64,000 nt of DNA from Rotaria sp. Silwood1 (lineage: Eukaryota > Rotifera > Eurotatoria > Philodinida > Philodinidae), in the NCBI GenBank assembly GCA_905250075.1, contig CAJNOP010000311.1:162188-226187 (forward strand), in the 5' to 3' direction. The translations under genes were made by a program, and so were the position numbers. Below the pieces are notes generated by a model. It was not told the origin of the DNA and searched no databases. It saw only the letters and a list, made by a program, of their open reading frames with translations. Positions 44,814 through 57,119 of the stretch are shown in pieces. How positions within the stretch are numbered: the stretch's first letter is position 1; every line of letters starts with the position of its first letter.

Positions 44814-47800
44814 CATATCCTTCAAGTATTTGGCAAGTATTTTGTCTTGTTGTTGTGTTCCCTATTCATTCTGTTGTATTTTCAATTGTTGTGTATTTAT
44901 TTCATTAACTGACCTTCACATAATTTTTTTTTTTGTCACACATTTTCTTTTTTGTTCTTTTCACATTATAAAAAAAACAAAGAATACAAAAAAGATTCAT
45001 CATAAGACGTTTTTTTTTATTTATTTTATATTCATGGTCCAAAATTAGTAATCGAAGTCGTTGGTGGTACTATTTCAATCGACTCTTTATTCTCTGTTCG
45101 TGCCTTCTCGCTCTCTCTCTCCCTCACTAACTTACTGACACACACACACTTTTTTTGGATCCGATGCTGCACTTGAATGAGCGATCTAGCAGGAAATGAA
45201 CACTTGGGTCGTGCGGCGCGAGCTCAATACCTGTACCATTTAGTGCTCTCTTTTTCTATCGTATATTTCAGTGTGAAGTACTTTCGTTTGTATCACCGTC
45301 GGGACGACAATGAATTGTGCTCGACGGACATACAAAAAAAAGGAACTTCCGTCTCGGAGAGCTTCCCGCCGTCCGTCAATTTTTCATCATCTTCTTTTTT
45401 CCCTTTTTTTTTGTGTTTTTTCGATCGATGGTTAGAGCCTTCGTGTGACAAGTTGTAATTGTTGTGAGTTTGCGTAAGGCTTAAGATTTACCGCCATGAT
45501 CATAGCCGGCGACGATTGTTGTTTTGTGTCCTGTTTACTTGCTCTAAGAGAAAAAGTCACTTGACCAATGTACATACATGTAAATCTATGTGTGTATGTC
45601 ATTATCGATTTTCTTTTTTTTTTTTTTTTTTGAGAACAAACGACTTATGCGATCATAAATCACTTTTTCCTTTCGATCTCAATCGATATATATATGTATA
45701 TGTATTCTGCAAAAAAAAAGTCGAACAACCGTTAAATTAAACATAAGCATAGTTCCGCGTTAATGAGTGTTAATGATGAAAAAACAGACTTCTCAATTGT
45801 TGCCGCTTCCGCAGGTTGGAAGAAAATAAAAACTAGTGTATGTCTGTATGTGATAGCCAGATTCGATTGATTTAGATTGACGTTTGTTCTGTATTATATA
45901 GAGCAAGGGTGGAGAAGATAACCTGCTTGACTAGAACTATATGATATGGTCATGTATTTGCTACTGATATCTTGTCAAGGCGCATGTTCGATGATTATGG
46001 TGATAATGACTAGAAGAAGCAAAAAGAAAAAGGAAGAGAAGACATGTAGTCGTAGTTGGAAGAAAGATGAGCAGCCACATTATCCACCATATATACATAA
46101 AGAGCGGCAAGCCTAAAAGGAAATAAATAGATCTCATCATTTTCTTCCATCATTTCTGTTTCGTCGTTGTCAGTGCCCATAATTGTTTATACTTATCAAC
46201 ACTCCAGAGACGAACAAGTATCGATCTATCTTGCCCTTTTGCCACTGTCATTTGGCAGCTTTTGCTTTTTGCCAACCTGCTCGTTTCTTATTCTCTTTCT
46301 CTTTAGTAATAAAACTTGCCCATTATTACCATTATTGATTGGTTCGTATAATAATAGAGGTTCATGTGAGCACGTCTGCTGGTATTATTGCAACTGATCA
46401 CTCGGCGAGAACGCGTTCGAATACTGTTTATTATACATATACATGCATATATACATATATACATACACACACATATATATATATATATGGATAGAGAAAA
46501 CCAACAGACAAAAGAGAAAATGTCGGTTGATTGACGACTCGTGTGTGTCGAGCACGTACAATAACCGATGATGACGAGTCAAAAAATTAACTTGTACACA
46601 TCACATCCTAACGACGTGCTTTTCTATCATTTTACACAACCTGTATGATGATGATGAGCATCTGTAACTAAAAGAAAAGAAAATGAATGGTTAGTAATAT
46701 ATAATATTACGTGAGAATTTTTTGAGTGATATACCAGACTGTAACGTATTGTTAGAAGTTATCTTTCATCTCATTCGTAATGAATTGTTTAATGATCAAT
46801 ACTTTATTTTCATTGGAGTTCATCATAAGTGTTTAGTTTTATTTATATATATATATATATAGAAATTCCCAGCGGAACAACGACTTCCTTTCTTTTTGTT
46901 TCGTTTTGATATTTATTTGATGTTAACCAATCATATGTTCAGGATGACTGATAATTTTTTCGATTTCGTTTTCTTCAAATTATTTTAATGATCAGTTAAC
47001 CGAATAAAATGCTTTGATGATGTGCATATTGTTCAATCGGAATATATTGCCTTTTTTTTTCTGCTTATATCAATGATGATAGATTATTCAAGAGAAATCA
47101 ACATGTATGAATGCATGCTTATAATAGAATGAGAACGAATAGATCTATTTAGCACGTGGACCAATAGCTATACTAAATACGTTTGGGAGAGAAATCGTAT
47201 GTATATGTGTACGAACCAACGTCTTTTCTAATTATCAATTGACATATAGCAAGGGACATTGGACTTGATGATGACAGGCATCATCACTTTCACTATCATC
47301 GAATGGTCTGTTGTTGTAATTCCAATGGTATATAAGTTAGTGTAAACATTTTGTCTTTCAACACTTGTTGTTTCTTATACTAGCCTGGCTATTATATGCT
47401 CATATTGATGATAAAAAGAATACAAAAGAAAAATCAATTTTGAGTTGGTGACATTTGTATATATATATATATATTCGTGTATAAGACTAGGAAAGGGCAT
47501 ATAATACGTAATCATTGATGATATGATAAAGAAGAAGAAAAAAAAAAACACAAAAATTCTTTTAAAAATTCAATTATTTTTCTTTTGTTTTTTTCTTTTA
47601 ACAGACCCAACAATAATTAATGTTATAGTTTTTAATAGGATATCTTTTGTACTTATAACGAATCCAGGACCTTCAGATCATGTTGACTTAGAGCACACAT
47701 TTTCCTATATGGTTGATTTACCCTTCTGTTTCTTCTACTATTTGTACATATTGGCATAAAAAAAAACGATGGCGCAGCCTTTTATATTCTTATTGCTAGT

Positions 47801-50800
47801 TACTTTTCCTGATATATATATTCTATCTATTCTAAAAGGTTTGTATCCGTCAAGCAGAAAGGTGGATATTGGCGTGAAAAATGACTTTCTAATGGCACCC
47901 CTCAACACACTAGCTTAGCATCAGCAATAACTAAACGGGCGTGGATTTGCCATGCACATACACATAATAATAATTCGTACACAATTTTCTTGACGTCGTC
48001 CACCGCTCGGCCTCGATCAATCATTTATTTTTGCACATACAGAAAGACGACTTATCCATATGGATAAAAAAACAAAACTCCAAAAAAAAAAGAGAGAAGA
48101 AATGATGATTCTTCTAAATGTATATTTGATGCTTTAAATCTGTAGATAAATGAGCAGTATCTATCAACAGGTGGCTCGTTTCCAAATAAATATGTATATA
48201 GTATATACAGAGTGGTTACCTAAGCAAAACTGCACACGCACACACGTCTAAATGACGGGATAAAAAGTGAACGCTCGTCATATGAAATATAAACACATCA
48301 ATTCATCATTCGTCCATCAAGATGATACTTTTTTTTTGACTGTTGCTTATAATGTCCTTCATTCCGATGGAACAAAAAAAAAAGAGAGTTACTAATATAC
48401 AATCAAAGACATCAAGATAAAAATACTATTTCAATTTTGTCCAATGATTAATGGACAATAGCATATTCTCATCATCACATCACTATCTTTTGATTTACTT
48501 TATGCCATTATGGAAGACTTAGTAATTATATATATATATATGTATGTGAAAAACACTAATCACAGAACATGGTCTTGTTATCACCTTCTATTGATCTTTC
48601 AAGTCAATGCACCGCATACATATATACACACATATGCTTGAACAACCTTTAGTTATAAAATGAAGCAGGCGACAGTAAGCAGAAGCACCACCAATGTCCA
48701 TATATATATATATATATATGTTAATAATCATTTTTATCGATAAGTAGAACAGACATATGATAAAGAAAGCAAAAAAAAATAGATTCGAACAACAGGCATA
48801 CGACGATTGTTACTTAATGAATATATGATGTATAATGTACGCTAATTATTTTTTAAGATTTTTCATATATATATTAAACGAAGACTAATAAATAGATCAA
48901 AGCATAAAGAAAAAAAGACGAAGCATATACGAATGAGTTTTGTTTCTTTCTGTTCATCATCATCAAACTAACACCAGCATAACAAAAGATAGAGATCTTG
49001 TTAAGAAAAGAAAAATTCATTTAAGCTCATCTTTGTTTTATGTTGATACAAATCGGTAGCGGCGGAATGTTGCTCATCGGATTGTTTAATTTTTTTTTTG
49101 TGCCGACGCGTGTGTCTATATGTCTTATCAGATCATACATTGATGACGAACTTTTCAAGACACTAGAGATTTCTTAGAAAATTTTTGTTTGATCTTATAT
49201 ACGTGCACGACTGTACAAATATACGAACATGATCAAATTACTATTCTAGTAAAATAAACGTATTTAATTGGTAAAGAATTTATCAACTTATTATTGTTCG
49301 AAGTTATAATTATTGACAATATTCCTTAGAGACAAAAAAAATGATTTCATATGGGTTTATGATTTGAAAAATTAAAACAGAAAATAATTATGAGACAATT
49401 TACTGTTTTGTTTTGTTTTCTTTAATTTACATAGCAATGAAGGAGAGCAATTATGATTTATTCTTCCGTGATATTAAATATATGGTTTTTTTTTCAAATG
49501 ATTTTCTAGTTACCTACTTATAACAATTTTATTATTGACTAAAGTTTTTAATACATGAGACGATCTTCTCTAAAAATCAAATTTTTTTTAATATTTATGT
49601 CGATAATAACATCTAACTTCAATATGAACAATATTGTGCTTTTGTCATCATAGCAATGCGTTAGTTATGAGTTAGAAAACTCTTGAAAAAAAAAGCTAAT
49701 AAGGAACAATAGTTTATTGAAAAAAAATTCTTTAAATTCTCTATATGAAAACAATAACGTTCGCGTAGTTATAGGACCTCATTGATGGAATGCACATCGG
49801 CACGAGTCAAGCATGATGAAATCCTTCTAAAATAGGAACATATTTGATAAAATCTCATTGTGTATTAATGAAAAGGTTTCGTCAATTTTGCCCTGTCTTC
49901 TATAAATTTAGAAACATTTTTCTATTGGAAAAAAAGCGCATTCATAATTACGTTCATGAATTATTCTTTTTGAGTTTGAGAATGTTTTTCTTTTCTCAAA
50001 GAGATCTGAAGACATTTTTCGAAACCTGAAATAAAAGACTGAATGTGCATTCAACATTGAAGTTAGCTTGAAAAACTTCGAAATACATAAAAAAAAATAT
50101 TTGATTTCCTTTTTTTTTTTCAGTTATTTAACTAATGAAAAGATCAAATGTTGCCAGTGGCAGATCTTGTTCTTTAGGAAAAATAGTGCAAGATGACATT
50201 ATACCAAGATTTTAGGGTATGTTGACTTTACTGTTCTAAAAATATTCTTGTTACCAACAATTATCTTCTTTTTTTCTCAGAGGATATTATCGGCACACCC
50301 ATAACTGATCCTCCGGTCTTTTCCCCAAACGCCTTCTCATTCTAGATTGATCTCCTGATTAAATTAGCGATTAATTTTTAAATACATTCAGTACTATTGT
50401 AGTTGTTTTGGAATATAAACGACAACTCTTATTATAGCTTTAAAAAAAAATATCAATATAGTTTCTTTTGAAAACCTAAGCAAGAACAAACAAGTTATAC
50501 AATCTCTAACAGAAAAATTTAAGCTAATATCAAAATACAAGTCATTATTTGAGATAAGTAGTGTTAACAGTTGCATCACATTGAATTGCTAAGTCCATCT
50601 TACTGACATATTGATTAGAGAACTGTTGCAGCAAAGTGTTCGAGAAGTAAGTGAACATCACTATTTTGTTTTCTACACTTGCACAGTTGTCAACTGTTAA
50701 ATAATATTATGGGCGTTTGGAATAAGTGAAATAAACTACTTTCATATATATATGATTGTTCAATATTATAGTCGATCTTTTTTTCTTAGATTATATAAAA

Positions 50801-53358
50801 ACAAAGTATATAATCATCTTATTCGAATAAGACATTGAGATTGCATATCGCTATTATTTTTTTTCTTCAACCTCAACAGGTACTTTGTCAAAGCTGGAAA
50901 CAAGTTATAAATAAACTTATGAATAAAATTAAATAGAAAGTAGCCTTTGAAGATCGTGAAATATTGGTTGTTTCAGAATGATAAGCGACCAGATATATAT
51001 TGAAAAAACTTAAAAGCTAAAAAAGTTAATATCTATCAAAAATAAAAATAAAAATAAAGACAAATGCATCAGAAGTCAGCCTAAGTTGTATTCTTTTTAG
51101 AAACAATATGAATTTGAAATTTGTCCATCATTGTTTGGCACAAAGTTTTGATGATTTCCGCCATCTGCTCCTTGAAAAATGTGTTTTTTTTCTCTGTTTA
51201 TTATTTCTTTGATTGCGTATGTCAAAATTCTCGAATGAGCTTCATTGTAGCCAATTGTTCTTTCGCTTATTCTGTAAATTAGAATGTCAAGATATAGGAC
51301 ATGATAAAGTTTCTTTTCTAAATAAAACTTTCTTACTTTGATGTGAAAGAGTACTTTTATAATGAGGACGTCATTGTTTTTTTTTTGAGAGTTTTTTCGT
51401 GACTCTGTACTTTTCATCCATTTCCTACACTTAAAAAAGTAACAATTTAAAAAAAGGACTTTAAAATTTCTTACACTCTGACATGCTGATTTTGAAAAGG
51501 CTTGGCGTTTAAGTTTTTACAAAAATATTTACAAATGGATTTAGAGGAATAAAAGTGAAAAGGTTAATGTAATAATACTATGAACATGTACCATCAATAA
51601 ATTTCAAGCACAAAATATAGCTCTCTTATATTCATGTGTTTTCACGTCGAATTATGTAGACCAATTGTAATATTCATTATTAGTATATTCGAGAATTTTC
51701 ATAACGAAATTCTGTTATATAAAATAAGAGTTTTCGTTATTTGAGAAAAATAACGTTTATTTAGTTCGTATTTTTTATGCAATAAGATTTCTTTATCAAA
51801 ATTCTTTAACATAATAACAAGATGGAACTTTTGAAGTTCTTTGAATACGATATGAAAACACATAAATACAGAGCTATTGTATCTTATGTTTGGAGTTTGT
51901 TAATATTGTTTCTTCATAATGTTGCTACAATCAATTTTAGACTTTTATCTCTATGACATCCAATCGTATAAAGTTTTGTCAAGAATCAAACGCTGAATCT
52001 TATGGTCCTTGTGTGGTGAATATTGACCAAAAATATAATGATATAACACTGAAAATTTTATCATAGCCTCTCCACTACAATTTACATGAGATTGTTAAAA
52101 TTTTGAGTTGCTTCCTATATGTTTTAGTTTCGATAGTGTTTCCCAAAACTGAGCAAACTATTCAACGAATTTTGTTAATCAAGTACCTATAATTAGAATG
52201 AGATATCTACACCTAATTTTACAGTCTAAACAGTGAAGAAATAGGAAAAATGTGTTTTAAGCATCCATAAAAAGAGTTCATGTTCATGAGACTGATCGAA
52301 ATTACGACAAATACATGGGAGGATAGGCCAAGAGTTAATCTTTTAAAAATGATATGATCCTTTTTATTCATCAGACACATCCTTTACGGAAATCTTTGGT
52401 AATTTCTGAAATGACGTAATTGAAAAATATACTGCTTTCATAAAAAATAGGAAATCTTTTTCCTTTTTTTTTCTACTTGAATGAGCTTTATTAGAGACAA
52501 TTGCGTCTGTTTTGTTTTGTTTGAAAGAGCAAGTCAAGATGTAGGACATAACAATAATCGTTTTTTTTTGAATTATTCTTTATTACTTTGATATAAGAAC
52601 GGTCCATCTAGAATAAAGGCCTCCATATTTTCTCTCGTTTTTATACGTTCAAACTGCGTTTATTCTCTAAGTTCTCACCATTTGTTTCTCTACAAAATCA
52701 TTTACAAATAGATATCATAGCAGCAAAAGCAATCAAAATAGTTGCTACTACAGTAATATTTTTACTTTTATCCCTGTGACATTCATTGGTATATGGTTTT
52801 GTAGAAGACTAAATGGTGAATCTTTTTAAAAAAAAAGGTTCAGTTCGAATCTATAAAAACTAGACAAGATATTGAGAAAATGCGAAGACTTTCTTTCTTT
52901 GTGAATTATCCGGTCAACAGGTACTTTTAAGATAGGTACATCATTTTTTGAAACTTTTTAAAATACATTTTGCTTTTCATCCCTTTCTGTCACTTAAAAA
53001 GTTAGTACAACATGCTAGGTATTTTCACTTTCGAAATCGTAAGGATATAAGCCTGAAAACGTTACCATAAGTTCTTCACTATAGCTCCAACATATTCTGA
53101 AGATTTGATTTGATTTGAATGTATCTGACCCAACATCGATTTTCCTATTTATTTATTAATTTTTGTCGAAATAAATTTATACATATACATACATGAACGA
53201 AACATCAAAGAAGTCTATCTATTATAAAGATTAAGAGTTACCGATACATTACTAACCATGTTTTTTTCTTTTTTATTATCATTGTTCCGAGTTTCATATA
53301 TAAGAGACCTCACTCATAGTGTTCCCTGTTACATATAAAGTATAATTAATATATAAAG
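44814..53358. other. ~8.5 kb gene-poor region with many microsatellites
   Basis: No convincing coding exon on either strand between Snail and the GPCR gene. The left part (44.8-48.7 kb) carries repeated (TA)n tracts, for example near 46470-46488, 46845-46860, 47460-47473, 48528-48541 and 48700-48720, and CA-type tracts near 45138 and 46462. ORFs at 45177-45458, 47523-47759 and 51097-51417 have no recognisable domain. The first ~1 kb may be Snail 3' UTR. The right part (51.9-53.1 kb) holds an old non-coding duplication. Confidence 0.45.
51922..53095. repeat. Old diverged direct duplication of non-coding DNA
   Basis: Segments at about 51922-52090 and 52739-53095 share blocks in the same order and orientation. 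GTTGCTAC, then TTTTATCTCTATGACATCCA against TTTTATCCCTGTGACATTCA, then GTTTTGT and TGAATCTT. Further on, GATATAACACTGAAAA against GATATAAGCCTGAAAA, then CCACTACAAT against TCACTATAGC. About 200 bp of extra sequence separates the blocks in the second copy. Neither copy codes for anything recognisable. Confidence 0.4.
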
Positions 53359-54334
53359 ATGTCATGGCCTGAACAAGTAAAATTTTGGATCCTACTGTCT
53401 TTATCAATACCATCTACAATTTGTTCGATTCTAATTTTTATTTATTTTTATCGAAAACGACGCAATATTTTAATTCATCATCATCTAACACTAATATTAA
53501 TTATAACAAGTTTTTTACAATTGACAACAAATTTTCCTTTTATTATGGTTTATTATCAACATGGTAGAGTTATTTCAGCATCAAATAGTTTCTGTTCATG
53601 GTGGAATTGGTGGGAATATTCAACAAATGGTGTATTATTATTTGTAATGGCTTGGGGTTCAATTGAACGACATTTACTTGTTTTTAATCGAACAATTATG
53701 GATACAAAACGAAAACGATTCTTCTATCATGTATTACCTATGGCATCTGTTTGCATTTATCCTTTTATATTTTATTTTGCTATTATCATATTGAATACGT
53801 GTAAAAATCGATGGAATTATAATGAAGTAAATACGAAGTATTTTTTTTTTTCATTTTTGCAATGAAACTTTTAGCTATGATTTTTACTACTCTTCGAAAT
53901 TTATCTTTTTTTTAAAGGTTTTTTGTGAAATACCATGTTATTTGATGGATCAAAAAATTCTAGCAACTTACGATTTTATAGCGGATGTTGTGTTTCCTGT
54001 TTGTGCTATTGCTATAGCTAATATAAGTTTAATATTTCGAATAGTATGGCAGAAACGACGTCATCAAGCATTATGGCGTCGACAATATAAATTAACTAGA
54101 CAACTTATTTTTATCGCAGTTATATATACAGTATTTTGGTTTCCATTGACATTCAATGGTCTTGTTATAACTTTTACATCTTCAACAATATTACAAAATA
54201 TACAAGTAGAATGTTTCTTTTTTCTACTTCATATGGTACCTTCTTTATTGCCATTTATTTCATTGACTTGTCTATCAAATTTTATGCAAATTGTTTTAAA
54301 AAAACCACGAATGGTCGTTGTACCGTTACCTTAA
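53359..54334 (+). CDS. Rhodopsin-like (class A) G-protein-coupled receptor, orphan
   Basis: Exons 53359-53826 and 53918-54334 (phase 0) give 294 aa with seven hydrophobic segments: ~8-30, 41-63, 88-107, 128-148, 177-200, 228-247 and 258-280. At the cytosolic end of TM3 the DRY-type triplet reads ERH (GSIERHLLVF). TM2 starts HHHLTLILIITSFLQL without the usual LAxxD. TM6 ends in FWFPLTF, a CWxP-like motif; TM7 has no NPxxY. Cys79 in SFCSWW and a Cys pair in the second extracellular loop (VFCEIPCY) could form the conserved disulphide. The short loops and tail fit a divergent class A receptor of the lineage-expanded orphan type. The ligand is unknown. Complete, not obviously broken. Confidence 0.78.
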
Positions 54335-56025
54335 TAAGTTTTTTCTTTGTTATATTGTAAATAAGTATATACTTGCAATAAACTATATGTCTGTGTCATA
54401 AAAAAAAGAAAGATACTGAATTATTATTTCAACGTTTTGAATGTGTCTACCTTATATTTTAGAGAAAAAAAATTTCAAAATGTTTAGTAGTTAATACTAA
54501 GTTACAATTTTTTTGATGCATAGTTGCCATTTACTCTCATTTATAAATATTAATTAAAAGAAAAGAATAAAATTCAAACTATTTTGTTCGACATATAGTT
54601 TTTCTTAGATTATTAATTTCAATCAAATTATCTTTCGTATTTAATAATAACAGACAACTCATAAAACTTCTGATGGTACTAATTTCTTTTTTTTTAATAA
54701 AAAGAATGTCTACTACTAGTAATTATGAATGAGAACAACAAGAAACGAGTGTTAATTTTAAACTACTTGGGAAGAAAACTAAAAGAACAGTAATCCATGT
54801 TCTAGCTTTCTTTATAAGAATGGAAAGACCATGACATTCTCAGTTCACAATAAATTTGCCGCTCCTAACAACATGAAAGTATGTGCTGATTGAGTATATT
54901 TCACATATCTAAATCTATGAGACTCATTTCTAATGTTAAAATTGAAATTTCAACTATAAAAAAAGTAGATTCAACAGCAGTAATCCAATAGAACACATGT
55001 TTTGAGCAGTCCTTAATAGTTTCCTGCAAACTAATCTGAAACTCTACTTCCACCAATGCTTTTCATTGAATGCACTAGTGCATTATTGATGAGTGGTGGT
55101 ACTTTGAAAAATCAACTTTTGAATAGTTCTTCAAAAAGCTGGTGAAAAAACTTCTACCCATGTAAAAAGAAATCAGATTAATATTGGTTTTGTTGTAACA
55201 ATATTCACAAAAACTGATTAAACACACAGTATTTTGTCTGAATTCAACGAAATAATAGATTGACAATCGAGTTTTGTTGAGGCACTAATCAATGATAACG
55301 GATTTTTCGGTAAATAATCTGTTATATCAATTAATACCGTAATTGATTTTAAGTGATTGCAAGAATAATAATTTTTACATGAATTATTCGAATCATGTAA
55401 AAAATTAGTGGAAAAAATCAGATTAAAATGTATTACCCACGCGAACAGATCAATGGTATAAACGTTAACATGGCCATAATTTTTATTTACTATTTCTGAT
55501 TGAATATCGATCACAATCATACTATTTTAATCGAATTTCTCACCAAAATCATGATTAAAACAAAGTGAATTTCTTAAAATCAAATATTTTGATAAAAATC
55601 AAGTTTAATAGATGAAAATTCATATAATGTCACTAGTCATCAGATTGAAATATAATTGATTTTAATCATTATGTTAATGAAAAATTAGATTTAAATGAGA
55701 TGAAAATAAAGCCATTATAATTGATTTGTAAGCGCAAAAAAAAAACAATATAAACTCCAATTTGTTTAGAATTCGTCAATCTCTACTATCATTACAAGTT
55801 GAAGACGTATGTATGTAAGTTTCGTTCAATATAAGTAGGAAAGGACGGGGGACGTTTTAGGTGTATTTCGGCCCAATTAGAAAGTGAAGGTGGAATTTCC
55901 TGAAACTTCCAGCAAATGCTCAACTTCATGTTAGTAGTCATTGCTGAAAATTTCAGCTTGATCCGTTGAACTTTTCCTTTACTTCAATCCATGAAGAACA
56001 TAGACCCTAAATATACGTAAAAATG
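54335..56025. other. Intergenic, AT-rich
   Basis: No gene seen. From about 55845 the composition shifts to more G and C and leads into the 176-bp tandem repeat, so that stretch probably belongs to the same repeat family. Confidence 0.4.
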
Positions 56026-56350
56026 GCGTATAGGGGTAACCTTGTGGACCTTCGTTCTCCATTATTTGATTCAGACCTAGAGTGATTTTTCTAGGGTCAC
56101 TAGTAATCAGTAGAGACTACAATATTGCAAGGACATAAGACTCAGAAAAACCTGCCGTGGTATCACCTTGAAATACATAGTTCCCAAAATATTGGGAAAA
56201 GCCCTATAGAGGTAACCATGTGGACCTTCGTTCTCCGCTATTTGATTCAGATCCAGAGTGATTTTTCTAGGGTCACTAGCAATCAGTAGTGACTACAATA
56301 TTGCAAGGACATGGGACTTAGAAAAACCTGCCGTTGTATCACCATGAAGC
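56026..56350. repeat. Two-copy tandem repeat, 176-bp period
   Basis: TGTGGACCTTCGTTCTCC occurs at 56043 and again at 56219, and the following ~130 bp match closely. Shared blocks include GAGTGATTTTTCTAGGGTCA, GACTACAATATTGCAAGGAC and AGAAAAACCTGCCGT. The copies differ by scattered substitutions, so the duplication is not recent. Flanking DNA from ~55845 has similar composition but is not another copy. It could be a satellite fragment or the internal repeat of a transposable element. Confidence 0.7.
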
Positions 56351-57119
56351 TTGATCTATAAGTTTTATTAAATTTGCACATTATTCTTCAACCAATTTTC
56401 GTTATCATAATGGACAATTTTAATTTCTTCAATAGATTATCTCATTTTACTTGGTCAATATGAAGATTTTTTCATTTGGTATTATATTTGTCATTCTGTT
56501 CAGTCATCTATATAAGAATTGTTTTACTTGATTTACCAAGTTCGAAATGAGTTGATTTAGAAGAAAACTATATCGAAATAGAAAAAAAAAACTGGAAGAT
56601 CTATTTGAAAATATCTCACTATATTATACTTGTTAAGTCGTGCGATTCGTTCAAATATAACAATCTCTCTTCTTCTTGTTTTCGTTTCCTAGATTTACTT
56701 CAACACATTAGTTATCATAACAAATTGTCAATGTCTCATTTTTGTTAAATAGTACAATTTTCACATTTTGATCATGCATTCGACATTTTATAAATTATCA
56801 TTTACTTTATTTCATAATCATTCGTTACAATATTGAAAAATCTTATTAAATTACTCAATAAAAGCCCACGTACACTTTAACATTAGAAAAATATTAGATC
56901 AATACTTTATAAGAAAAAAAAAACATCTAGTTCTTCTTTTATTGAAATTAAGAATAAATGCTTGAAAAATCCATCAAATAGAATTTATTCGTATATAAAA
57001 AAAATCGTTTAAAATCGAAATCAATCAATTAAATCAGTGACTATAAGTAAATGGAATAAATAATAAAATTTCTTAAAGTGGTTGATCGAAATAATGACCA
57101 TCTGTTTCACGACATAATA
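56351..57119. other. Intergenic, AT-rich, no gene seen
   Basis: No coding exon or repeat recognised on either strand. Confidence 0.35.

Noticed and set aside
45177..45458. 93-aa ORF in a GC-richer patch after Snail
   Set aside because: No motif and codon use unlike neighbours; more likely Snail 3' UTR or regulatory DNA.
47523..47759. 78-aa ORF with a splice-like acceptor inside
   Set aside because: Low-complexity start, no matching exons on either side.
51097..51417. 106-aa minus-strand ORF with reasonably mixed composition
   Set aside because: No recognisable domain, no splice context, and it lies in diverged non-coding repeat sequence; not enough support for a gene.
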